Assembly: GCA_011773575.1 (NCBI GenBank)
Contig: WVXJ01000105.1
Coordinates: forward strand, 22,577-27,616
Reading direction: 5' to 3'
Length of the DNA: 5,040 nt
From: Armatimonadota bacterium
GTDB lineage: Bacteria > Armatimonadota > Hebobacteria > Hebobacterales > WVXJ01
Both the position numbers and the translations under genes were made by a program. Shown one piece after another: positions 1 through 5,040 of the stretch (positions are counted from its first letter, which is position 1; each line of letters starts with the position of its first letter). The notes under the pieces are model-generated. The model was given only the letters and a program-made list of their open reading frames with translations, did no database searches and had not been told where the DNA came from.

Positions 1-428
1 AACCCGGGCAGCCGCCCGTCCACCAACTGGATGCCCAGAGTGCGCAGGATCGTGTCTGAAATAAAGCCGTGCCAGCCATCCTGTGGTTCGGCCCCGTTCA
101 GGTAGCGGACTCCCTCGATGATCTCCTGTCCCAGCAAAGAAGCGATCCCCGCGTCCAGAGCGGAGGAGAGATAAGGCAGCCAGATGGAATCACTGGGTTC
201 ATTGGAGAGCAGTGTCTTGGTGTACTCCAGGACCCGCTGGGCGTCCCCGAGGTTCTTCACCTCTTCCCCCAGAAGCGCATAGGCCATGGGGAAATAAAAG
301 GCCGTCTCCGGGAACTCGATTGTGCAGTCCGGCCCTTTTTCGGCAATCGCCGCGGTCAATAGTTCATCGGCTTCTTTCACAAACGCGTGCGATCCTCTGA
401 CCGCCGCGGCTGCAACAATCTTGGACAT
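1..428 (-). CDS. acsB: Acetyl-CoA synthase (CODH/ACS beta subunit), N-terminal part, truncated by window edge
   Basis: This is the start of acetyl-CoA synthase, the cytoplasmic Ni-Fe-S enzyme that joins CO (from CODH), a methyl group (from the corrinoid protein) and CoA. I translated it by hand: 142 codons run from an ATG at 428 to the window edge with no stop. The opening residues are MSKIVAAAAVRGSHAFVKEA. Family-like blocks follow: EFPETAFYFPMAYALLGEEV (about 38-57), KNLGD, GQEIIEGVRYLNG (about 100-112) and GWHGFISDTILRTLGIQLVD (about 118-137). These match the N-terminal CODH-contacting domain of bacterial ACS, which archaeal CdhC lacks. The A-cluster cysteines lie further on, outside the window. 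The start is supported by AAGGAGAG six nt upstream. Compared with my memory of the Moorella protein, about 20 N-terminal residues are absent, which appears to be lineage variation. It follows metF after a 121-nt spacer. I am confident of the family although only about one fifth of the protein is visible. Confidence 0.9.
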   Translation of the reverse strand, partial: MSKIVAAAAVRGSHAFVKEADELLTAAIAEKGPDCTIEFPETAFYFPMAYALLGEEVKNLGDAQRVLEYTKTLLSNEPSDSIWLPYLSSALDAGIASLLGQEIIEGVRYLNGAEPQDGWHGFISDTILRTLGIQLVDGRLPG

Positions 429-434
429 AACGGT

Positions 435-442
435 CTCTCCTT
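435..442 (-). promoter_or_regulatory. Shine-Dalgarno site of acsB
   Basis: On the coding strand the sequence is AAGGAGAG, followed by six nt and then the ATG at 428. This is a near-ideal ribosome binding site. It fixes the acsB start and indicates that acsB is translated independently of metF, whose stop codon is more than 100 nt upstream. Confidence 0.85.
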
Positions 443-464
443 AACTAGAAAGCCACAACATCGC

Positions 465-497
465 GCATGGTCCGCAAGACGCGCGCGGATATCATGC
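465..497 (-). other. Imperfect stem-loop in the acsB leader
   Basis: On the coding strand, GCATG pairs with CATGC (outer 5 bp) and TCCGC pairs with GCGGA (inner 5 bp). They are separated by a small internal loop (ATA on one side, C on the other) and closed by a 9-nt loop, GCGCGTCTT. No U-tract follows, so it does not look like an intrinsic terminator. It ends about 36 nt before the acsB ATG and leaves the ribosome binding site free. It could stabilise or process the mRNA between metF and acsB, but that role is inference. A 10-bp interrupted stem can also occur by chance in GC-rich DNA. Confidence 0.4.
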
Positions 498-501
498 TCC
501 T

Positions 502-543
502 CAACTCCGGACTCTCAACTCTGAACTCTGAACTCTCAACCCT
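502..543. repeat. Heptamer tandem repeat, six copies, between metF and acsB
   Basis: Plus-strand units in order are CAACTCC, GGACTCT, CAACTCT, GAACTCT, GAACTCT and CAACCCT. The consensus is (C/G)AACTCT; on the transcribed strand it reads AGAGTT(C/G). The array starts just past the metF stop codon at 550-552. The inner units are nearly identical and the outer ones have diverged, as expected for slippage-generated repeats. I see no self-complementarity that would make it a terminator. It has no coding role. Confidence 0.85.
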
Positions 544-549
544 TCTATA

Positions 550-1458
550 CTACAGCCCCGCCGCATCCAGAATGGGGGGCACATGTTTATCCCAGCCCAG
601 GGGCATCATGTGGATCCCCCGGCAGAGTGGCTTCAACTTCTGAATCAGTTCCGCCGCAATTTCGATACTCGTCTTCACCTTGTTGTCGGCTTTTAGGCCC
701 GCCTCTTTCGCTTCCTTGTCGGCGGCTCCGGCGGCTGACATCCTCTTCACCAGTTCCTCCGGCACACTTACCCCGGCCACATTCGAATTCATATATTTCG
801 CCATTCCCGCGGACTTCAGCAGGACGATCCCCGCCAGGATCGGGACTTTCAAGTGGCTTATCTTGTTCATGAATTCGGCGAACTGATCTATATCGTATAT
901 CGCCTGGGTCTGGATGAACTCCGCCCCGGCTTCCACCTTCTTCTCCAGTTTCATTATCTGCATCTCGACCGGATTGCCGCCGGGGGTGACCACTGCGCCC
1001 AGGCAGAAATCGGGCTTGCCGTCCAGTTCATTGCCCATCATGTCATGGCCCTCATTCAGGCCCTTTGCCGCCTTCAGCAATTGCACCGAATCCAAATCGA
1101 AGACCGGCTTCGCCCCCGGATGATCACCTAAGGTGGGGTAATCTCCGGTGAGACAAAGAACATTCTCGATCCCCAGCACCCAGGCGGAAAGCAAATCACT
1201 CTGCAGAGCCAGCCGGTTGCGATCCCGGCAAACCATTTGCAGCACCGGCTCCAGCCCGGCATCCTTCAACAGATGACAGGTAACCATTGACCCCAGCCGC
1301 ATCGCCGCCGCCTGGATATCAGTGACGTTTATCCCATCCACCCGGCCTCGGAAATACTCCGCTTCATGCAGGGCCGGCTCAACATTGGTGCCTTTGGGAG
1401 GCCCTATCTCTCCGGTAATGACGAATTTATCCGACTGCAAGGCCGGTCGCAGACTCAT
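550..1458 (-). CDS. metF: Methylenetetrahydrofolate reductase, MetF catalytic subunit
   Basis: A TIM-barrel flavoprotein of 302 residues, the usual MetF length, that reduces 5,10-methylene-THF to 5-methyl-THF as the last folate step of the methyl branch. Visible family marks: VITGEIGPPKG near the N-terminus, with Glu17 in the place of the E. coli proton-donor Glu28; LTGD at 103-106, with Asp106 in the place of Asp120; the GAVVTPGGNP block at 154-163; FIQTQAIYD at 181-189; and PILAGIVLLKSAGMAKYMN at 206-224, typical of the branch found beside MetV. No membrane segment or signal peptide is seen. Its ATG overlaps the metV stop as ATGA, and GAGGAGGG sits five nt upstream inside metV, so the two are almost certainly translationally coupled and form a MetF-MetV complex. 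The electron donor partner (for example an HdrA-, Rnf- or NADH-linked subunit) is not in the window. Confidence 0.95.
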   Translation of the reverse strand: MSLRPALQSDKFVITGEIGPPKGTNVEPALHEAEYFRGRVDGINVTDIQAAAMRLGSMVTCHLLKDAGLEPVLQMVCRDRNRLALQSDLLSAWVLGIENVLCLTGDYPTLGDHPGAKPVFDLDSVQLLKAAKGLNEGHDMMGNELDGKPDFCLGAVVTPGGNPVEMQIMKLEKKVEAGAEFIQTQAIYDIDQFAEFMNKISHLKVPILAGIVLLKSAGMAKYMNSNVAGVSVPEELVKRMSAAGAADKEAKEAGLKADNKVKTSIEIAAELIQKLKPLCRGIHMMPLGWDKHVPPILDAAGL

Positions 1459-2114
1459 TTCGTCCCTCCTCTTGCCAATACTCTTCGTCCCGGCTTGCGG
1501 CGGACATCTCTCGCCTCCATCATCTTCTTCACTCTATCGAGTGCGCCCTCAGCCGAAAGTTGGTCGTAAATAAGTTTCCAGGCGCAATCTGTCTCCGGGT
1601 CAACCTCGCACTTCCCATCCTCACTGGTGCCTCCACAGGGGCCGTTCAACAGGCCCTTGGCGCAGCGAGTGACCGGACAGATGCCTTTTGTTATGTCCAG
1701 GATGCAGTCCCCGCAGGCGGAACAGAACTCGGCAAACTGTCCGAAGCGCTGGACTGAGCCCAAAAAGACCGTGTTTGTCGCCGGATGCACGCTTTTGCCG
1801 GCAAGAGCCTGTGCCGCCACCTGGGCGCCGGTCCCACAGGAGAAGATGAGGAATCCGTCGGCCGCGTCCACTTCCGCCTGGCGCGCCCGCAACTGCCGCT
1901 TAAGTTCCAACAGATGACAGCCGGGCTCCGCGATGAGATGGCCGGTCACCTCGTGGCCGTTCTCCTCCAGGGTTTTCTTCCACTCGAGCACTTGCGGCTC
2001 TCCCCCCACCTGACATACTGTCGCGCACTCCGTACACCCGATAAGGAAGACTTTATTCTCACCTTCAATGGAGGCCAGTATCTGCTCTAATGATTTGGGT
2101 TCACTTATGATCAT
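1455..2114 (-). CDS. metV: MetV, iron-sulfur subunit of methylenetetrahydrofolate reductase
   Basis: A 219-residue cysteine-rich protein of the methylene-THF reductase C-terminal family. MetV partners MetF in acetogens and other Wood-Ljungdahl bacteria and is thought to bring electrons to the MetF flavin through Fe-S clusters. The N-terminal half has IGCTECATVCQVGGEPQVL (Cys27, 30, 34) and further cysteines at 66 and 93. The C-terminal half has CSACGDC (131, 134, 137), then the family signature GICPVTRCAKGLLNGPCGG (Cys146, 151, 160), followed by GKCEV (169) and DCAW (177). There are 13 cysteines in all, enough for two [4Fe-4S] clusters or a mix of Fe-S and zinc sites. The gene starts 13 nt after folD with GGGAGAG four nt before the ATG, and its stop overlaps metF. 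The last 15 or so residues are basic, an ordinary tail. Family and pairing are secure; the exact cluster ligands are inference. Confidence 0.93.
   Translation of the reverse strand: MIISEPKSLEQILASIEGENKVFLIGCTECATVCQVGGEPQVLEWKKTLEENGHEVTGHLIAEPGCHLLELKRQLRARQAEVDAADGFLIFSCGTGAQVAAQALAGKSVHPATNTVFLGSVQRFGQFAEFCSACGDCILDITKGICPVTRCAKGLLNGPCGGTSEDGKCEVDPETDCAWKLIYDQLSAEGALDRVKKMMEARDVRRKPGRRVLARGGTK
1464..1471 (-). promoter_or_regulatory. Shine-Dalgarno site of metF, inside metV
   Basis: The coding-strand sequence GAGGAGGG lies five nt before the metF ATG, within the last codons of metV. With the 4-nt ATGA overlap at 1455-1458, it supports coupled translation and a balanced ratio of the two subunits. 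Confidence 0.8.
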
Positions 2115-2118
2115 TTCT

Positions 2119-2125
2119 CTCTCCC
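2119..2125 (-). promoter_or_regulatory. Shine-Dalgarno site of metV
   Basis: The coding-strand sequence GGGAGAG lies four nt before the metV ATG, in the 13-nt gap after the folD stop codon. The match is moderate and the spacing is slightly short. With such a short gap, re-initiation by ribosomes leaving folD is also likely. Confidence 0.5.
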
Positions 2126-2127
2126 GG

Positions 2128-3051
2128 TTACTTGCCCAATTGCCACTTAGTGGCTTCTACAGTGTTCTTCAACAGCAATGCGGTGGTTACTGTTCCCACT
2201 CCGCCCGGCACCGGAGTAATCGCGGAGGCGATCTCCTTCGCCCCTTCGGGCTCCACATCTCCGAGGGTGCGGCTCTTTCCGGTCTCCGGGTCTTTCTTGC
2301 GGATGGTGGCGACATCTATCACCACCGCGCCGGGTTTAAGCATATCCGCGCTTATCAGCCCCGGCTTCACCCCCACTGCTGTAACCAGCAAATCCGCCCT
2401 ACGCGTATGTGACGACAAATCCCCCTTCTCACTTGTGCCGATATGACACACCGTCACAGTGGCGCCGGCGAGTTTGTCGGTATTCCCCGTCTCATCCATC
2501 GTCGCCCACTTGTCCATCAAGAGCAGGGCCGCGGGTTTCCCTACGATCTCGCTGGAACCGATTACCACCGCTTCCTTGCCGTACACATCAATTCCGGAGG
2601 CCTTCACCATCATCATCACACTCATGGCTGTACATGGTGCCAGCCGCGGATTTCCCAACACGATGGAGCCCAGATTGGCGGGGTTCACTCCATCCACATC
2701 TTTGCGGGGGTCAATCTTTGCCTGCATAACCCGCCCGTCAATCTGCTTGGGTACCGGCATCTGCAGGATGATTCCATTTACCTTCTCATCTGCATTGAGC
2801 CCGGCAATCACTTCCTCAAGTTCCGCCTGGCCGGTACTCTCCTCCAGGGTCTTCAACTCATATTCGATGCCGATTTCGCTGCACGCCTTCTCCTGCATCT
2901 TCGCATAGAAAACCGCTCCCGGGTTGCTTCCCACCATCACCGCCGCCAGGGAAGGCACCACTCCTTGACTCTTCAACTCACTCAATTCAGCCCGCAGTTT
3001 CTCTTTGATCTGCTCCGCTATGGGAGCACCCTCTAGAAGCTTTGCAGCCAT
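2128..3051 (-). CDS. folD: FolD-type 5,10-methylene-THF dehydrogenase; cyclohydrolase activity doubtful
   Basis: A FolD-family enzyme that interconverts methenyl-THF and methylene-THF in the cytoplasm; typical members also hydrolyse methenyl-THF. I chose the ATG at 3051 (307 residues, MAAKLLEGAPIAEQIKEKL) over the in-frame ATG at 3066, because AGAGGAAAGGGA directly precedes 3051. In this numbering, the substrate-site tyrosine is Tyr49 (FYAKMQEKAC), IILQMPVP carries the conserved Gln97, KDVDG the conserved Asp120, and ITPVPGGVGTVT is the C-terminal signature. VVIGSSEIVGKP is the Rossmann loop. Three oddities stand out. The catalytic Lys of the YxxxK motif aligns with Gln53. About 14 extra residues (DKWATMDETGNTDK region) sit before the TVTVCH strand. 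HIGTSEKGDL replaces the usual HxxT-x-x-L. The protein may therefore be a monofunctional, perhaps NAD-linked, dehydrogenase. It lies between cooS (63 nt upstream) and metV (13 nt downstream), which fits the methyl branch. Confidence 0.93.
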   Translation of the reverse strand: MAAKLLEGAPIAEQIKEKLRAELSELKSQGVVPSLAAVMVGSNPGAVFYAKMQEKACSEIGIEYELKTLEESTGQAELEEVIAGLNADEKVNGIILQMPVPKQIDGRVMQAKIDPRKDVDGVNPANLGSIVLGNPRLAPCTAMSVMMMVKASGIDVYGKEAVVIGSSEIVGKPAALLLMDKWATMDETGNTDKLAGATVTVCHIGTSEKGDLSSHTRRADLLVTAVGVKPGLISADMLKPGAVVIDVATIRKKDPETGKSRTLGDVEPEGAKEIASAITPVPGGVGTVTTALLLKNTVEATKWQLGK

Positions 3052-3063
3052 TCCCTTTCCTCT
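3052..3063 (-). promoter_or_regulatory. Shine-Dalgarno site that decides the folD start
   Basis: The coding strand reads AGAGGAAAGGGA directly before the ATG at 3051, with AGAGG seven nt away. An in-frame ATG at 3064-3066 lies just upstream of this site and has only a weak TGGA ahead of it. The site therefore favours the downstream ATG, which also gives the family-like N-terminus MAAKLLEG. Confidence 0.7.
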
Positions 3064-3114
3064 CATTTCCAGTTATTGATGCTACAGAAACGCAAACCAA
3101 TGAAGGTCTATCAC

Positions 3115-5040
3115 CTATGCTAGGGCGGCCACTTTCTCCTCCCTGGGGGGATACATCATGGGCCGCAATTTCAGCGCTTCACGCTTCCGGTCCAGGTGCT
3201 CAATGATGAGTTTCGCGGTTTTTGCGCCATCGGCCTCAAAAGCCCATTTGCCGCCATAATCCTTCTCCATCCCCGCGGTGAGATACTCGCTTACCTGCTC
3301 CGAGCCGCTCACCGGCAGAGAGTGGCCGAAGACCGTAAGGATGCCGGAGCCTATGGCGTAGAAACCGATGGTTACGGCCTTTTCCGACATCCACTCCGGC
3401 GCCGCCGCGGCCACCGGCAGATCCGAGATATCCTCTCCCAGACCGCCCTCGGCAAGCATCTCGCAGCAGGCGATGAGGATGCGGCTGTTATCAACACAGG
3501 CGCCGCAGTGCAGCACAGGCGGGATACCCACGGCCTCACAGATTTCCTGCAGTCCGCGGCCCGCGTATTCAAAGGCCGCCTCCGGTCTCAACAGGCCCGC
3601 CTTTCCACAGGCGGTCGCTGAACAGCCGGTCTGCACCACCAGCACATCATTGCGGATGAGTTCTTTCACCAGGTCGACATGCTCCGCCTCACTCGTATAT
3701 CTTGGGTTCGTGCAGCCCACTACCCCGACAACCCCTCTCAGCCGTCCTTCGATGATGCCATTGTTGAGCGGCCGATAAGAGGGCCTGAAAGTTCCACCCA
3801 ACAGCCTGAAGACATAATCCGCGGTGAATCCGGCCACTATATCCATGGTTTCTTTTGGAATATCCACCGTCTCCGGGCAGCGATTTGGGAAGTTCTCGAT
3901 CGCCGTACGGACTATCTTCTTCGCAACCTCCATAGCGTGATGCTCGTCAAATTCGATATGCTCCACCCCCGGGAACTTCGCTTTCGGGGAAGTGGTGATC
4001 AACTTGCTATGGAAACAGGAGGCCACCTTTGGCAAGGAGGGCATAACACACTGCACATCCACTACCATGGCCTCCACTGCGCCGGTGGCCAGGGCGAGTT
4101 CTTGCTGGAGGAAACTGCCAGCCGAAGGGATACCGCGTCGCATAAGTACCTCCGCCGCGGTACAGCAAAGACCGGCGAGATTGATACCCGCGGCGCCCTT
4201 CTCTTTCGCCAAGGCAATGAGTTCCGGGTCCAAGCTCGCCTCCACGATCATATCGGAGAGGAGCGGCTCATGGCCGTGGACTATGATGTTCACATGGTCC
4301 TCTTTCAGCACTCCCAGGTTGACCTTTGCCCGTAAGGGCTCCGGCGCTCCCAAGAGGACATCCTGCAAATCGGTGGCGATCATGGAGCCTCCCCAGCCGT
4401 CGGCCAGGGCCGCGCGCATACCCCCGCGCAGGATGTTCTTGAAATCATTGTCTACACCCATGTTGGTGCGGTGCATCACTTCCACGACTTCCCGGTCAAT
4501 GCCGCGGGGCGACACCCCAAGATCGTCCCAGCGCTCCTGGCGGCGTTTCGGCGCCCGCTTCAGGAAGCGCAGTTTGCCCTCCTGCTGGCCGAACTCACCA
4601 AGCGCAATCTCGGCGACCTCGGCAGCAATCTTACGCGAATCCTTGCCCTCGGTTTCCAGGCCATACTCCGCCGCCAGAGCAAGCAGTTTCTTCTCACTCT
4701 TGACGGAGTAGTCTTTCGCTTCTCCTTTTGCCATTGCCAGCAGGGTCATGGCCACAGCCCGTCCATGATCGGAGTGGGCCGCCGTACCCGCGGCTATCAT
4801 CCGCGCCAGGTTGCGGGCGACTATCGTTTCCGCGGTCGCCCCACATACCCCGACCAATTCCTTTCTCGCCCGGCAAGGGCCCATACTACAGATGCGACAG
4901 CAGATGCCGGCAAGCCCGAAACGGCACTGCGGTAGTTGTGCCTCAAGGCGGTCCCAAGCGGTCTCAAGCCCGCGCGCTGCCGCCTGCTCCAGAACCTTGC
5001 GGCTGGCCGGATCCGCGCTTCGCTCTTTTTTCTCTTTATC
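3115..5040 (-). CDS. cooS: Anaerobic Ni-Fe-S carbon monoxide dehydrogenase catalytic subunit (CooS/AcsA), 5' end cut by window edge
   Basis: This cytoplasmic homodimeric enzyme interconverts CO2 and CO and, beside AcsB, feeds CO to acetyl-CoA synthase. The frame stays open from the TAG at 3115-3117 to base 5040, giving 641 visible residues (counted from the window edge). The first ATG in the frame, at 4884, is internal, because the Cys motifs continue upstream of it. QCRFGLAGICC and ICSMGPC give Cys39 and Cys47 (D-cluster, CX7C spacing) and Cys48, 51, 56 and 66 (B-cluster). All C-cluster ligands seem present: the HGH motif (His257), GLCC (Cys293), VDVQC (Cys331), VGC (Cys443), TGC (Cys473) and GACVDNSR (Cys515). 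The catalytic Lys554 is in SEKAV, and His89/His92 lie in AAHSDH. The length already matches CooS proteins of about 640 residues, so few residues are missing. Location in the acs/met cluster favours an AcsA role over a stand-alone CO-oxidising CooS. The family call is very secure. Confidence 0.97.
   Translation of the reverse strand, partial: DKEKKERSADPASRKVLEQAAARGLETAWDRLEAQLPQCRFGLAGICCRICSMGPCRARKELVGVCGATAETIVARNLARMIAAGTAAHSDHGRAVAMTLLAMAKGEAKDYSVKSEKKLLALAAEYGLETEGKDSRKIAAEVAEIALGEFGQQEGKLRFLKRAPKRRQERWDDLGVSPRGIDREVVEVMHRTNMGVDNDFKNILRGGMRAALADGWGGSMIATDLQDVLLGAPEPLRAKVNLGVLKEDHVNIIVHGHEPLLSDMIVEASLDPELIALAKEKGAAGINLAGLCCTAAEVLMRRGIPSAGSFLQQELALATGAVEAMVVDVQCVMPSLPKVASCFHSKLITTSPKAKFPGVEHIEFDEHHAMEVAKKIVRTAIENFPNRCPETVDIPKETMDIVAGFTADYVFRLLGGTFRPSYRPLNNGIIEGRLRGVVGVVGCTNPRYTSEAEHVDLVKELIRNDVLVVQTGCSATACGKAGLLRPEAAFEYAGRGLQEICEAVGIPPVLHCGACVDNSRILIACCEMLAEGGLGEDISDLPVAAAAPEWMSEKAVTIGFYAIGSGILTVFGHSLPVSGSEQVSEYLTAGMEKDYGGKWAFEADGAKTAKLIIEHLDRKREALKLRPMMYPPREEKVAALA

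Noticed and set aside
445..495. A 16-codon minus-strand mini-ORF in the acsB leader (ATG at 495, stop TAG at 445-447), a possible leader peptide
   Set aside because: Its candidate ribosome site (GAGGAG) is only one nt from the ATG, the peptide has no run of regulatory codons, and its start lies within the hairpin arm. Chance is the simpler explanation.
465..497. Hairpin in the metF-acsB spacer as a rho-independent terminator
   Set aside because: The stem is interrupted and no run of U residues follows on the transcribed strand, so termination is unlikely.
2443..3036. Plus-strand open frame of 197 codons opposite folD, with a His-rich stretch
   Set aside because: The His run is the antisense reading of Met codons in the FolD MSVMMMV segment. 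There is no family resemblance and no separate ribosome binding site.
3052..3114. cooS-folD spacer as a promoter or terminator site
   Set aside because: I found no convincing inverted repeat with a U-tract and no clear -35/-10 pair. It looks like a plain intra-operon gap.
3679..4711. Long plus-strand open frames (3679-4335 and 3992-4711) opposite cooS
   Set aside because: They lie fully antisense to a CODH gene with every expected metal ligand, their translations are rich in Ser/Arg/Pro as GC-rich shadow frames are, and they show no recognisable domain.
4882..4884. ATG at 4884 as the start of CODH
   Set aside because: It falls inside the CSMGPC motif. The frame continues open to 5040 and encodes the D- and B-cluster cysteines and the usual N-terminal helix, so the true start lies beyond the window.

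Overview
The window is one stretch of a Wood-Ljungdahl (reductive acetyl-CoA) pathway operon. All five genes lie on the minus strand, so transcription runs from base 5040 towards base 1. In transcription order they are: the Ni-Fe-S carbon monoxide dehydrogenase catalytic subunit (CooS/AcsA, 5' end cut by the right edge), a FolD-type methylenetetrahydrofolate dehydrogenase, MetV, MetF (the two subunits of a methylenetetrahydrofolate reductase), and the N-terminal part of bacterial acetyl-CoA synthase (AcsB, cut by the left edge). Long open frames on the plus strand are GC-rich shadows of these genes and resemble no protein I recognise.

The host is an anaerobic bacterium, probably an acetogen or another organism that runs the acetyl-CoA pathway forwards or backwards. 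Three things support a bacterium over an archaeon: the C1 carrier enzymes are of the folate type, AcsB has the N-terminal domain found in bacterial ACS but not in archaeal CdhC, and the Shine-Dalgarno sites are clear. I cannot name the phylum from this window.

Layout: 3115-5040 cooS (5'-partial); 3052-3114 short spacer; 2128-3051 folD; 13-nt gap; 1455-2114 metV; ATGA overlap; 550-1458 metF; 429-549 the only sizeable spacer, with a six-copy heptamer tandem repeat and an imperfect hairpin; 1-428 acsB (3'-partial). Together the genes cover reduction of methenyl-THF to methyl-THF (FolD, MetV/MetF) and reduction of CO2 to CO with assembly of acetyl-CoA (CooS, AcsB).

The most interesting point is in FolD. 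The lysine needed for cyclohydrolase activity in bifunctional enzymes aligns with a glutamine here. The Rossmann domain also carries an insertion and a changed cofactor loop. This suggests a dehydrogenase-only, possibly NAD-linked enzyme that depends on a separate cyclohydrolase. The whole window is otherwise orthodox Wood-Ljungdahl biology; I see no mobile element, CRISPR array, tRNA or rRNA.
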